Source: Alphaproteobacteria bacterium (lineage in GTDB: Bacteria; Pseudomonadota; Alphaproteobacteria; CAAHEQ01; UBA3637). From it: a stretch of 43,525 nucleotides of DNA. The translations under genes were made by a program, and so were the position numbers. Positions 25,333 through 33,657 of this stretch are shown here, one piece after another (the stretch's first letter is position 1; each line of letters opens with the position of its first letter). The stretch spans positions 1 to 43,525 of the forward strand of contig JAQVGI010000005.1 in NCBI GenBank assembly GCA_028696805.1, written 5' to 3'. Below the pieces are notes generated by a model that saw only the letters and a list, made by a program, of their open reading frames with translations, did not search any database and was not told the DNA's origin.

Positions 25333-27484
25333 GGAAAAAATAGGCCGCAGGATCCTGAAAGCCTGCGCGCGGACGATCGTCCGGCCGCTGTTCCGCGTGC
25401 GCGTCCGGGGCGCCTCGCATTTCCGCGAGGCCGGGCGGCGCGTCGTCCTGATCGCGAACCATGCTTCGTTGCTGGACGGGGTGCTGATGGGGATTTTCCT
25501 GCCCGAACGCATCACATTCGCCATCAATTCGGAGTGGGCCCGGAAATGGTATATGCCCGTGTTCGGATGGTTCGCGGATTTCCTGCCGCTGGATCCGACC
25601 AATCCGATGGCCATCCGGACGCTGATCGAGGCGGTCAGGGAAAACAAGAAAATCATGATCTTCCCCGAGGGGCGCATCTCCGTCACCGGCGGGCTGATGA
25701 AAGTCTACGAAGGCGCGGGCATCGTCGCGGAAAAGGCCGGCGCCAGCCTGCTGCCCATCCGCATCGACGGCGCCCAGCATTCCAAATTCTCCTACATGGC
25801 GGATAAAAACCGGACGCGGTGGTTCCCGCGGATCACCCTCACGCTGCTGCCGCCCGAGGAGATAAAAGTCCCCGCGCACCTGACCGGCAAGGCGCGGCGG
25901 CGCATCATCGCGCGCGATTTGTGGGACATCATGACGGCGATGATCTACCGCACCTCGGACATCCGCCAGAACCTGTTCACGGCGATTTCACAGGCGGCGC
26001 AGCGCGTCGGATACGGCAAAATCATTGCCGAGGACGCGACGCGGCGCGCGATCAGCTACAAGACTTTCCTGACCAAGTCCTATGTCCTGGGGCTGGCCTA
26101 CCGGCGCGCGATTCCCGAGGACATCGTCGGCGTGCTGCTGCCGAACGCCCTGGCCAACGCCGTGACGTTCGCCGCGCTGACGGGCGTGGACAAAACGCCG
26201 GCGATGCTGAACTTCGCGCTGGGCGTGCCGCAGGTGCTGTCCTGCGTCGCAAGCGTCCGGATCAAAACGATCGTCACGGCGCGCCAGTTCATCGAAAAGG
26301 CGCGGCTGGAAAAGCTGGAATACGCGCTGCGCGAGGCCGGGATAAAACTGATTTACCTCGAAGAGTTCGCCAAGACGATCACGATCGGGGAAAAACTGCG
26401 CGGGCTGGCGCGGTATCATGCGCATGTCCAGCCGCGGAAAAAATCCGACGCGGCGGCGGCCGTCCTGTTCACCTCCGGGTCGGAGGGCATGCCGAAGGCC
26501 GTCTTCCTGTCGCACCAGAACATCATGGCCAACCGGTGCCAGGTGCTCGCGCTGCTCGGCGTGCACGAGCAGGACGTCATGTTCAACGCGCTGCCGATGT
26601 TCCACTCGTTCGGCCTGGTCGTCGGGACGATCCTGCCGCTGACGATGGGCGTCAAGACATTCTATTACCCCTCCCCGCTGCACTACCGCATCGTGCCGGA
26701 GCTGTTCTACGACACGAACGCGACGATCATGCTGGGGACGGACACATTCTACGCCGGATACGGGCGCGTCGCGCATCCGTATGATTTCTACAACGCCAAA
26801 TACGCGATCGTCGGCGGCGAAAAGGTCAAGGACACGACCTACGACCTGTGGATGAAAAAATTCGGCGTGCGGCTGATGGAAGGATACGGCGCGACGGAAA
26901 CGGCGCCGGTCATCTCGGTGAACGTGCCGATCATGTCATCCGTCGGCACCTCCGGCCGCATCCTGCCGGGCATGGAATATCGCTTGAAAAAAGCGCCCGG
27001 CATCGAAACGGGCGCCGAGCTGGTCGTCCGCGGAGACAATGTGATGATGGGCTATATGAAGCCCGACAAGCCCGGCATTTTGCAGCCGCCGCCGAACGGA
27101 TGGTATGCCACCGGCGACATCGTCGAGATAGACGCCGACGGATTCGTCCGCATTCTGGGGCGCGCCAAGCGCTTCGCCAAAATCGCCGGCGAGATGGTTT
27201 CCCTGACCGCCGTGGAGCAGGCGATCGAAAAGCTGTATCCCGGCTTTATCCAGGGAATCGTCACGATTCCGGACGAGAAGCGGGGCGAGCGGATGGTCCT
27301 GATCACCGCATGCGAAACGGCCAATGTTTCCGAAATCCAAAAGGCTTTCCAGCAGAAGGGATACAGCGACCTGTGGGCGCCGCGCCGCGTCGTGTATATG
27401 AAAAAACCGCCCGTGTCCGGCACAGGCAAGTTCAATTACCTGGAAGCACGCGCGCTGATTATGGATGAGGGAAAACCGGCATAA
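25325..27484 (+). CDS. aas: Bifunctional 2-acylglycerophosphoethanolamine acyltransferase / acyl-ACP synthetase (Aas-like)
   Basis: 719-aa two-domain enzyme that re-acylates lysophospholipids. Residues about 30-190 are a PlsC-type acyltransferase with the catalytic NHASLLD (HX4D, near 44) and FPEGRIS. Residues about 235-710 are an AMP-forming acyl ligase with the P-loop LFTSGSEGMPKA (near 380), YGATE and YATGDI motifs. The ATG at 25325 is preceded by AAGGAGGAAAG and overlaps the lplT stop; an in-frame ATG 21 nt earlier is rejected. The partner LplT directly upstream strengthens the call. Confidence 0.9.
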   Translation: MRKEKIGRRILKACARTIVRPLFRVRVRGASHFREAGRRVVLIANHASLLDGVLMGIFLPERITFAINSEWARKWYMPVFGWFADFLPLDPTNPMAIRTLIEAVRENKKIMIFPEGRISVTGGLMKVYEGAGIVAEKAGASLLPIRIDGAQHSKFSYMADKNRTRWFPRITLTLLPPEEIKVPAHLTGKARRRIIARDLWDIMTAMIYRTSDIRQNLFTAISQAAQRVGYGKIIAEDATRRAISYKTFLTKSYVLGLAYRRAIPEDIVGVLLPNALANAVTFAALTGVDKTPAMLNFALGVPQVLSCVASVRIKTIVTARQFIEKARLEKLEYALREAGIKLIYLEEFAKTITIGEKLRGLARYHAHVQPRKKSDAAAAVLFTSGSEGMPKAVFLSHQNIMANRCQVLALLGVHEQDVMFNALPMFHSFGLVVGTILPLTMGVKTFYYPSPLHYRIVPELFYDTNATIMLGTDTFYAGYGRVAHPYDFYNAKYAIVGGEKVKDTTYDLWMKKFGVRLMEGYGATETAPVISVNVPIMSSVGTSGRILPGMEYRLKKAPGIETGAELVVRGDNVMMGYMKPDKPGILQPPPNGWYATGDIVEIDADGFVRILGRAKRFAKIAGEMVSLTAVEQAIEKLYPGFIQGIVTIPDEKRGERMVLITACETANVSEIQKAFQQKGYSDLWAPRRVVYMKKPPVSGTGKFNYLEARALIMDEGKPA

Positions 27485-27676
27485 GCGGCATCAACCATGT
27501 ATCTGCGCCGGGAAAACGCCTGGAAGTCGATGGGATGCGCGAAGCGGCTGTTTGATGTGCGGATTTTACCCCAAAAACAATATAAACGCATTTAGAAATA
27601 GGAAACGGCGACCGATGTGTATACTGAAATACATGAGGCCGCCGTTGACGCATTTATAAATCGTTTAGATTGTTTT

Positions 27677-28225
27677 TTAAAATCGCCAGCGGAGCCAGGT
27701 GAACAACACATTCCCATTATTATTCCCCAACCCCGGAATGTAGGTGTTTTCAAGCGAAAACTTCTTGTATTCGAAACCGATGATGGGCAGGACGGCCGGT
27801 ATCGGGATATAATCGTAATCCGACCGGAATGTGATGCCGGCCATATAGCCCAGCGTAAAGCGCCAGGCGTCCGACGTATCGCGCCAGATCCACTGCTTGG
27901 AATAGCCGAATGTCGGCTCGGGGTCGTCGTGGGAGTCCTGGAAAGTCATGGCGACCAAAGAATGGCGATTCTTGTTCTCGTCCAGATACGACTTGCCGAT
28001 GCCGACGCCCCAGGGACGCTCATTATATGTTTTAATCTTATCTTTTTCATACACGAAGCGGTTATGCCAGGTGTTGAGGGGGACGACGAGCTCCCATTGG
28101 TCCGAATGCCAGGTATTTTTCACGCAGTCCCACCACGGGATATAGTCGGGTTTGGGTTCCTGAGCGAGCACGGCCGTGCCGAAAAAACACCCGAAAACCG
28201 ATAAGACAAGCCCTGTTTTTTTCAT
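27677..28225 (-). CDS. pagP: Lipid A palmitoyltransferase PagP
   Basis: Outer-membrane beta-barrel enzyme that moves a palmitate from phospholipid to lipid A, 182 aa. A signal peptide (residues 1-21, ending AVLA) precedes a mature part that aligns with PagP by eye: NTWHNRF with the active-site His (His54), TYNERPWGVGIG, FQDSH with the Asp-Ser pair (97-98), the YNYIP-like YDYIPIPAVLPI and the terminal NNNGNVLFTWLRWRF. All three active-site residues are present. CAGGAG precedes the ATG. PagP is best known from gammaproteobacteria and a few betaproteobacteria, so this copy may have been transferred; it sits near a tRNA-Lys gene. Confidence 0.93.
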   Translation of the reverse strand: MKKTGLVLSVFGCFFGTAVLAQEPKPDYIPWWDCVKNTWHSDQWELVVPLNTWHNRFVYEKDKIKTYNERPWGVGIGKSYLDENKNRHSLVAMTFQDSHDDPEPTFGYSKQWIWRDTSDAWRFTLGYMAGITFRSDYDYIPIPAVLPIIGFEYKKFSLENTYIPGLGNNNGNVLFTWLRWRF

Positions 28226-28300
28226 CCGGCATCTCCTGTCGCACGCAAATAAAGCGGAGTATATCCAAAAAAAGCCTTCTTTGCAAGGGTAATTTTGTGC

Positions 28301-28329
28301 TTGATTTTCGATGAAAGTTCGTATATACT
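28301..28329 (+). promoter_or_regulatory. Promoter of tRNA-Lys
   Basis: TTGATT, 17-nt spacer, TATACT, 12 nt before the tRNA. The 12-mer TTGATTTTCGAT containing the -35 box recurs at 28434 just after the tRNA. Confidence 0.7.
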
Positions 28330-28341
28330 TCCTGCCGGTGC

Positions 28342-28417
<76 letters not shown>

Positions 28418-28491
28418 GTTTTCAAAATAATGGTTGATTTTCGATACGAAAAGGCGTCAGATATAAAAATCCCCAGAAACAGGAGGACGAC

Positions 28492-29052
28492 ATGTTCCCG
28501 CATTTTCGTTTTCATCATTATTTAGGAACGGCAATCCTGCTGTCTTGCTTTTGCATAACGCCCTGCGTCGCGCAATCCAAAGCCAAAGCGGCCTATATAT
28601 GCATGAAAAATGCGCCGGATACGTTTCGACTCCTTCCCATCAAAGAATTGGATTTAAAAAAACACCCTGCCGGCTTCAACGATTTTGAACAAAAATCTCC
28701 GGGGCTCGGATATTCTCAATATTATGGTAATCCTGCATGCCGCATCACCGTTTACCTTTACAACAAGGGATTGAAAAACATTACCCGGAAAAACCTGGAT
28801 GCGGAAATAGCCGAGAGCCGGCAAGTGTTAAGAAGCGCCCCTAAAACAATGAAAGACGCCATAGATGACGTTTCCATAGTGCCATACCGCAATGCCTTTT
28901 TGAAAATACGCTACACGTGCGGGAAATCAGGCAGATTCACCCTGGAACAGGACATGGATGTCATACGAATAATCACATCGAATTTTCAGGGGGAGTTCGT
29001 GGCTTATTTGGACAAATGCATCGAACGGCAGCTCTCCGGCGCGTCCAAGTGA
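28492..29052 (+). CDS. Secreted hypothetical protein
   Basis: 186 aa, no family recognised. Residues about 12-27 are a signal peptide core (AILLSCFCITPCVAQ), so it is probably periplasmic. The mature part has four Cys residues (in YICMKN, NPACRI, YTCGKS and DKCIE) that could form two disulfides. A basic helix-rich middle surrounds LRSAPKTMKDAIDD. AGGAGGACGAC precedes the ATG. Its base composition is slightly more AT-rich than its neighbours. It lies alone between tRNA-Lys and a binding-protein gene. Confidence 0.75.
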   Translation: MFPHFRFHHYLGTAILLSCFCITPCVAQSKAKAAYICMKNAPDTFRLLPIKELDLKKHPAGFNDFEQKSPGLGYSQYYGNPACRITVYLYNKGLKNITRKNLDAEIAESRQVLRSAPKTMKDAIDDVSIVPYRNAFLKIRYTCGKSGRFTLEQDMDVIRIITSNFQGEFVAYLDKCIERQLSGASK

Positions 29053-29073
29053 TCGTTTCGCCCCGATTACGGC

Positions 29074-29102
29074 TTGACATGCAGCCGTAAACGGAATATA
29101 TT
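29074..29102 (+). promoter_or_regulatory. Promoter of the binding-protein gene at 29129
   Basis: Perfect TTGACA, 17-nt spacer, TATATT, 26 nt before the ATG. Confidence 0.75.
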
Positions 29103-29128
29103 GAAGCTGGTTTGAACGGAGGATCCTC

Positions 29129-30238
29129 ATGAAAACAATATGGAAAATCGCTATCGTTTTGTGCGTTGTAGGCGTTATCATCGGCGTCGGCCTATACCGC
29201 CGGCCGCCGGAGTTCGTCAGCGACAAGCCGATCGTCAAAATCGGCGTCAGCCTGCCGTTGAGCGGGAATGCCGGATATGTCGGCAAACCGGCCTTGATTT
29301 CCGCCAACATGGCGCTGGACAAATGGAAAAACAAAGATACGAAATACGCCTATCAGCTGATTATCGAAGACGACCAATTGGAGCCCCGGCGCAGCGCGAC
29401 GGTCTCCCATAAGCTCATCTACCTGGACAAAGTGAGGGCCGTCGTCGGATTGTGGGGGACAAGCGCCCCGATCCTGATGCACGCGGCCAAGACAAACAAC
29501 CTGATCCACATGGCGTGCACATGGGGGGACGGCATGTATGCGGACGGGAAAAACAATTTCAACAACATCACATCCAACAGGCACCACGCCGAAAAGATGA
29601 TCGAGATTTTCAAGAAAAAAGGCGTCAGGAACATCGGCATTATCACGCAAATGACGGCTGCGGAGGAGCTGCTTATCAAAACGCTGACGGATGCTTTCAC
29701 CAAGGCGGGATTCAATATCGCCTTTACCGAAACCTTTTATTGGAACGTAAAGGATTTCCGGATTTTCTTCATGAAGATCAAAAAGAAAAAGGCCGATATG
29801 CTGGTCATCACGCTGCTGCCGCACAATTTTGCGGTCTTCCTGAAACAAAAGCACGACATGGGCGACACGACGGCGTATACGACCATCGATTACTTCGACA
29901 CGTTGGATCCCATGCTGACCGAGGGGCGCGCATATGTCGGATCCGCCGCCAGCACGGCGGCATTCGCCGAAGCGTTCGCCCAAAAATCCAACGCGCATCT
30001 GGGCGATTGCATCGGCAACATTTACGACAGCGTCGATCTGTTGATCCACGCTTTCGAAACGGCTGAAGCGCCGGCCGGGCAAATCCCGACGACGGAAGCC
30101 GTCGCCCGGGCTCTGCACGATACTAAAAACTGGGACGGCGCGACGGGACGCCTGACGATCAACCCGGACGGGCACATCGATTCGGACGCCATCGTCAAGG
30201 TCGTCAAGGACGGCAAAGTGGTTGTTTTGCCGCAATAA
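29129..30238 (+). CDS. ABC transporter substrate-binding protein (LivJ/LivK type), orphan paralogue 3
   Basis: 369-aa type I periplasmic binding protein homologous to the tandem pair at 579-2755. It has the same DKPIVKIG start followed by SLPLSGNAGYVGKP, and matching blocks such as IIEDDQLEPRRSATV, LDKVRAVVG and the final DSDAIVKVVKDGK. The N-terminus is a strong hydrophobic segment (residues 5-23) followed by YRRPPE, without a lipobox, so it may stay membrane-anchored. No permease or ATPase gene is beside it; it may serve the Liv transporter or act as a sensor. GGAGGATCCTC precedes the ATG. Confidence 0.88.
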   Translation: MKTIWKIAIVLCVVGVIIGVGLYRRPPEFVSDKPIVKIGVSLPLSGNAGYVGKPALISANMALDKWKNKDTKYAYQLIIEDDQLEPRRSATVSHKLIYLDKVRAVVGLWGTSAPILMHAAKTNNLIHMACTWGDGMYADGKNNFNNITSNRHHAEKMIEIFKKKGVRNIGIITQMTAAEELLIKTLTDAFTKAGFNIAFTETFYWNVKDFRIFFMKIKKKKADMLVITLLPHNFAVFLKQKHDMGDTTAYTTIDYFDTLDPMLTEGRAYVGSAASTAAFAEAFAQKSNAHLGDCIGNIYDSVDLLIHAFETAEAPAGQIPTTEAVARALHDTKNWDGATGRLTINPDGHIDSDAIVKVVKDGKVVVLPQ

Positions 30239-30287
30239 CGGCGCGCCTGCCAAAGCCTTGTTTCGCAATCCCCTCGCATTTTCGGGA

Positions 30288-30316
30288 TTGACATTGGCGC
30301 GATGAGGGCCTATATT
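30288..30316 (+). promoter_or_regulatory. Promoter of the nitroreductase gene
   Basis: Perfect TTGACA, 17-nt spacer, TATATT, 32 nt before the ATG at 30349. Confidence 0.75.
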
Positions 30317-30348
30317 CGGGGGCAAGGCAAACGAAAGGGGACTTTCCA

Positions 30349-30915
30349 ATGGACGCAATCGAGGCAATCATGAAGCGGCGGTCTGTCCGCAAATATCTGG
30401 ACAAGCAGATTTCCGCCGCGGATCTGGACACCATCGTCAAAGCGGGGCAAAACGCGCCGAACGGATACAACCGCCAGGCCGTCTACATCACGGCGATACA
30501 CAACGCCGACAAACTCAAAGAGCTGGAAAAAATCCTGAAAGAGGTCGCCGTCAACCTGCCCAGCGATCCGGAAAGCATCTTTTTCAAAGAAAAATGGGCC
30601 GAAAACGGGTCGAAGCTGTGCTACGGCGCGCCGACGTTCGTCATCGTATCGGCGGCGCCCAACTCGAAGTTCCCGGAAATGGACTGCGCCGTCTGCATGG
30701 AAAACATCCTGGTCGCCGCGACGGCTTTGGGGATCGCGTCCTGCTTCATCAACACATTGTTCAAGATGATCCCGCTGGCGACGATCAAGTCGGTCATGGC
30801 GGATTTCGGCGTGCCGGAAACGCATACGATTCACTGCGCGGCGGCGTTGGGATACAGCGTGGAAACGCCGGCGGCTCCGAAACGCGCGGCGGCGAATCTC
30901 ACGATTATCTCATAA
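30349..30915 (+). CDS. Nitroreductase-family FMN oxidoreductase
   Basis: 188-aa member of the nitroreductase fold, likely an FMN-dependent NAD(P)H oxidoreductase. The N-terminal MKRRSVRKYLDKQIS is the classic FMN phosphate-binding segment, followed by GQNAPNGYNRQ (usually AP-S-x-N-x-Q). The segment ENILVAATALGIASCFIN near residue 122 is the usual dimer helix. AAGGGG precedes the ATG. It is a single gene with its own promoter; a weak hairpin (AGGA/TCCT) with CTTTTT follows at about 30918-30938. The substrate is unknown. Confidence 0.87.
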   Translation: MDAIEAIMKRRSVRKYLDKQISAADLDTIVKAGQNAPNGYNRQAVYITAIHNADKLKELEKILKEVAVNLPSDPESIFFKEKWAENGSKLCYGAPTFVIVSAAPNSKFPEMDCAVCMENILVAATALGIASCFINTLFKMIPLATIKSVMADFGVPETHTIHCAAALGYSVETPAAPKRAAANLTIIS

Positions 30916-30939
30916 TTAGGAAAATAATCCTCTTTTTAA

Positions 30940-30968
30940 TTGACTTTTAGGAAAAAATATGATATACT
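30940..30968 (+). promoter_or_regulatory. Strong promoter of the leader RNA / tail-fibre unit
   Basis: TTGACT (30940-30945), 17-nt spacer, TATACT (30963-30968). Transcription should begin near 30975, about 183 nt before the first coding ATG. Confidence 0.75.
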
Positions 30969-30974
30969 GCGGGG

Positions 30975-31098
30975 CAGTCAGAGGGACAAGTCCGTCCGGA
31001 CTGAAATCCCCTGACACGGCCGCATCGCCCGCATGATGCGGCGCCCCATCATTCCCGATCCGCCTGACTTCCGAATCCCGCCGTCCGCGCGGGTTTTT
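30975..31098 (+). ncRNA. Hairpin-rich leader or small RNA of unknown family, about 124 nt
   Basis: Lies between a strong promoter and an intrinsic terminator and contains no convincing ORF. Three hairpins are visible. Hairpin 1 (30977-31015) pairs GTCAG with CTGAC, GGGA with TCCC, and AGTCCG with CGGACT. Hairpin 2 (31019-31042) has a perfect 8-bp stem, GCCGCATC with GATGCGGC. Hairpin 3 (31077-31098) is a terminator. It could be a free small RNA, or a 5' leader that controls the tail-fibre-like gene by early termination. I recognise no known riboswitch or sRNA in it. Confidence 0.5.
31077..31098 (+). terminator. Intrinsic terminator inside the leader
   Basis: CCCGC, 7-nt loop, GCGGG, then TTTTT. 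It sits 60 nt before the start codon of the downstream gene, so it either ends a small RNA or acts as an attenuator. Confidence 0.6.
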
Positions 31099-31157
31099 CA
31101 ATATGGGAACGATGTGCCTACCCTCTCAACCCGCAACCCGAAAAGGAGATTATCCTC

Positions 31158-32159
31158 ATGACAGAACACATCGTCGTCGGCTCCGAGCCGCCGCGCATCC
31201 AATATGCGGCGGACGGAACGACAAGCCGGTTCGAAACGCCCTTCCCCGTTTTCAAGCCCGACGCCCTTCAAATTTTCATCGACGACGCGGAAGTCCCCGC
31301 CGAAAACTACGCGGTGGATCTGGACGGCGACCTGCGCGCCGCCGTCGTTTTCGCCGCGCCGCCGCCGCAACACGCCGTCGTCACGATCACGCGCGTGCTG
31401 CCGATCGAGCGCGCCAGCCATTTCCAGGAAGGCGGCGCTCTGCGCGCGGACGTGCTGAACTACGAGTTCAACTACCAGATGGCCTGCCTGCAACAGCTGG
31501 CCGACAACCTGAACCGATCGATGATCATGCCGCCTTACGCCATCGACCCGAGCGTCCAGCTGAAGCTGCCGACGCCGACCGCGGGCAAGTCCATTATGTG
31601 GAGCGCCGACGGGAAATCGCTGGTCAATTCCAGCATCGAAATCAACAGCCTGCTGGACGAGATCGCCGCGCAATCCGCGCAGACGGCGGCCGCGTCGCAA
31701 ACCGCAACCGCGCAAGCCTCCGCGGCGGAAACGCATGCGGCGACGGCGACGGCGCAGGCGACCATCGCCACGAACCAGGCGGCGGTCGCGACCCAAAAGG
31801 CGGCCGAAGCGGTTCAGACGCTCGCCCAGAAAGCGTCCGTCAGCGCCGACAACTTCTCCGCCGCCGGCAAGGAAGCCATCGTGATTCTGGGCCGCCCGGA
31901 CGATGCGCGCGCCATTTCCTTTTCGACGACGAGCCCCTACACATGCCCGAACCACGGGTATGTCAGCATAACGATCAACGGATCGGCCAGCGGCGCGACA
32001 AACGTCCAGCGGAACGGCAAAAATGTCGGATATGCCTGGCACACGAACACCTATGTGGGGAACAGGACGAACTTCCCCGTTTCCAAAAACGATGTGATCG
32101 CATGGAGCGGCCCCGGCGGCGTCAGCGATCCCATCTTTGCACCCCTGAAAGGAGTTTAA
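31158..32159 (+). CDS. Phage T7-type tail-fibre-like protein
   Basis: 333 aa. Residues about 1-115 resemble the N-terminal, tail-attaching domain of T7-like fibre proteins: YAADGTTSRFETPFPVFKPD, then ITRVLPIERASHFQEGGALR and ADVLNYEFNYQMACLQQLAD. Residues about 170-225 are an Ala/Thr/Gln-rich heptad-like stretch, likely a trimeric coiled coil. The C-terminal about 100 residues, rich in Gly, Asn, Ser and Thr (around HGYVSITINGSASGATN), form a possible receptor-binding head. AAAAGGAG precedes the ATG. No other phage structural, packaging or lysis gene is nearby apart from the small gene that follows, so this is a domesticated or remnant fibre. Confidence 0.78.
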   Translation: MTEHIVVGSEPPRIQYAADGTTSRFETPFPVFKPDALQIFIDDAEVPAENYAVDLDGDLRAAVVFAAPPPQHAVVTITRVLPIERASHFQEGGALRADVLNYEFNYQMACLQQLADNLNRSMIMPPYAIDPSVQLKLPTPTAGKSIMWSADGKSLVNSSIEINSLLDEIAAQSAQTAAASQTATAQASAAETHAATATAQATIATNQAAVATQKAAEAVQTLAQKASVSADNFSAAGKEAIVILGRPDDARAISFSTTSPYTCPNHGYVSITINGSASGATNVQRNGKNVGYAWHTNTYVGNRTNFPVSKNDVIAWSGPGGVSDPIFAPLKGV

Positions 32160-32160
32160 G

Positions 32161-32466
32161 ATGAAAAAATACGCAAAAATCCACGACGCGCAGACGCGCG
32201 TGTGCGAGGTCTTTATCGGAACGGACACCGCGTGGGCGATCGCCCGGGGTTTCGCCGAAATGGATGTCGAGCAAGCCCCGGCCGGCGATTGGTATGCGGC
32301 GGGATACGCGCCGCCGACGCCCGAAAAAACATACGCAGAAAAACGGGCGGCCGCCTACCCGTCCGTCACGGACCAGCTGGACATGATGTATTGGGACAAG
32401 GTCAACGGCACGGACGATTGGCGCGACGCCGTCGCCGCCGTCAAGGCCGCCTATCCGAAGGCATAG
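32161..32466 (+). CDS. Small tail-fibre-assembly-like protein
   Basis: 101 aa, starting 1 nt after the tail-fibre-like stop, with AAAGGAG in the end of that gene. The C-terminal half (RAAAYPSVTDQLDMMYWDKV, then NGTDDWRDAVAAVKAAYPK) is a pattern common in small proteins encoded after phage fibre genes, thought to help fibre assembly or form a chaperone. The N-terminal half is unknown. It ends in TAG, and a strong terminator begins 4 nt later, closing the two-gene unit. Confidence 0.72.
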   Translation: MKKYAKIHDAQTRVCEVFIGTDTAWAIARGFAEMDVEQAPAGDWYAAGYAPPTPEKTYAEKRAAAYPSVTDQLDMMYWDKVNGTDDWRDAVAAVKAAYPKA

Positions 32467-32469
32467 CGA

Positions 32470-32495
32470 AAGGGGCGCCCGCCGCCCCTTTTTTT
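32470..32495 (+). terminator. Intrinsic terminator of the tail-fibre unit
   Basis: 8-bp stem AAGGGGCG/CGCCCCTT with loop CCCGC, running into a T tract. Confidence 0.85.
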
Positions 32496-32631
32496 CACGA
32501 TTGCCAGTAATGGATTTTCGATTGCAGCTTCTGCAGGTTCTTGCGCTTCGGCCAACACCCGAGCGTCATGAAAAACACCAGGCGTTTCAGGAGCAGCTTT
32601 CCTTTCAGCAATGATGACGGAGACGGACGGC

Positions 32632-33564
32632 CTAGGGTGTTCCATGCAGCATCCTCCACAACGCGATGCGGTGCTTCAGTTTCAAGCCGGCATACGAGAT
32701 GCGCCCGCGCGCCGACAATTCCCGCAGCCGCGGCCGCAGATAGGCCCGCAGATCCGCCCGGGAATCCGGCGGCGATTTCGCAATGCGGTTGAACATCATC
32801 TTGACGCGGCTGTTCAGGATGTATTTCCGGACAGCCGGAAGATCCGCCGGCCGGTTCCGCGCGATGAAATCGTAAACCGCATCGATGACCGCCGCATAGC
32901 TGTCCGTTTTCTTGTCGCTCCAAACCGAATGCATGATGGAGCCGAGATTGGCGTAGTAAAAATAAAGCTTTTCATCGACCAGCGCATATTTTTCGATTTT
33001 TGACATGACCTCGACCGTCCACGGCACATCTTCGAAAAAGATGCCCGGAATGAACCGCATGCCCTGTATTGTAGATTTCCGATACAACCGGCAGATGGAT
33101 GTCATGACCGACCGGTTCGTCATAAAAGCTTTCAGAGGTGCAATAAACACCTTGACCCGCCAGTCTGTCATGTCGGGCGGCATGGGCCGATAAACCAAAT
33201 CCGTTTTTTTCAAGGCGCATCCCGCAACATCCGCCTCCTCTTTGTCCATCACGGACAGCAAGATCTCGAACATCTGGGGATGGATGTAATCGTCCGCATC
33301 GACGAAAGCGATGACCTGCCCCGTCGCGTGCGCCAATCCCGTGTTGCGCGCACCGGACGGGCCTTGATTTTCCTGGCGGATGACGCGGAAGCGGCCGTCC
33401 GTTTCCGCAAACTCCGCGGCGATGCGCCCGGACGCGTCGCGCGACCCGTCGTCGACGCAGATGCATTCGAAATCCGCGTGCGTCTGGGCGGCGATGCTGC
33501 GCAGGCATCCCGAAACATATTTTTCAACCTGATACATCGGCACGATGACAGAAACCTTGACCAT
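32632..33564 (-). CDS. Family 2 glycosyltransferase, possibly frameshifted near its end
   Basis: 310-aa GT2 enzyme of surface polysaccharide synthesis: VSVIVPMYQVEKYVSGCLRS, CVDDGSRD, GPSGARNTGLA and the metal-site-type FVDADDY. The ATG at 33564 follows GAGGGAAAA; a longer frame to 33630 crosses the promoter and is rejected. It ends in TAG after ALWRMLHGTP. Another minus-strand frame then continues with a basic, protein-like tail (LGRPSPSSLLKGKLLLKRLV, then WPKRKNLQKLQSKIHYWQS) to a TGA at 32495, exactly at the next terminator. A 1- or 2-nt indel near 32635-32650 would therefore have cut off about 45 residues. GC-rich and host-like. Confidence 0.85.
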   Translation of the reverse strand: MVKVSVIVPMYQVEKYVSGCLRSIAAQTHADFECICVDDGSRDASGRIAAEFAETDGRFRVIRQENQGPSGARNTGLAHATGQVIAFVDADDYIHPQMFEILLSVMDKEEADVAGCALKKTDLVYRPMPPDMTDWRVKVFIAPLKAFMTNRSVMTSICRLYRKSTIQGMRFIPGIFFEDVPWTVEVMSKIEKYALVDEKLYFYYANLGSIMHSVWSDKKTDSYAAVIDAVYDFIARNRPADLPAVRKYILNSRVKMMFNRIAKSPPDSRADLRAYLRPRLRELSARGRISYAGLKLKHRIALWRMLHGTP

Positions 33565-33601
33565 TTTTCCCTCGGATATCCGCTGCGTTCTCTGGATACC
33601 G

Positions 33602-33630
33602 ATTGTATAGGAACCCGCCCGAAATTGCAA
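33602..33630 (-). promoter_or_regulatory. Promoter of the GT2 gene at 33564
   Basis: TTGCAA, 17-nt spacer, TACAAT on the minus strand, 37 nt before the start codon. Confidence 0.65.
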
Positions 33631-33657
33631 GCATAAAATCGCAGGTAATCCGGAAAG

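Noticed and set aside
31098-32228. Minus-strand frame opposite the tail-fibre-like gene
   Set aside because: Gly/Arg-rich shadow with no ribosome-binding site; the plus strand has promoter, ribosome-binding site, recognisable domain and terminator.
30940-32495. A complete prophage
   Set aside because: Only a fibre-like and an assembly-like gene are found; flanking genes are nitroreductase and glycosyltransferase, and no integrase, capsid, packaging or lysis gene is present.
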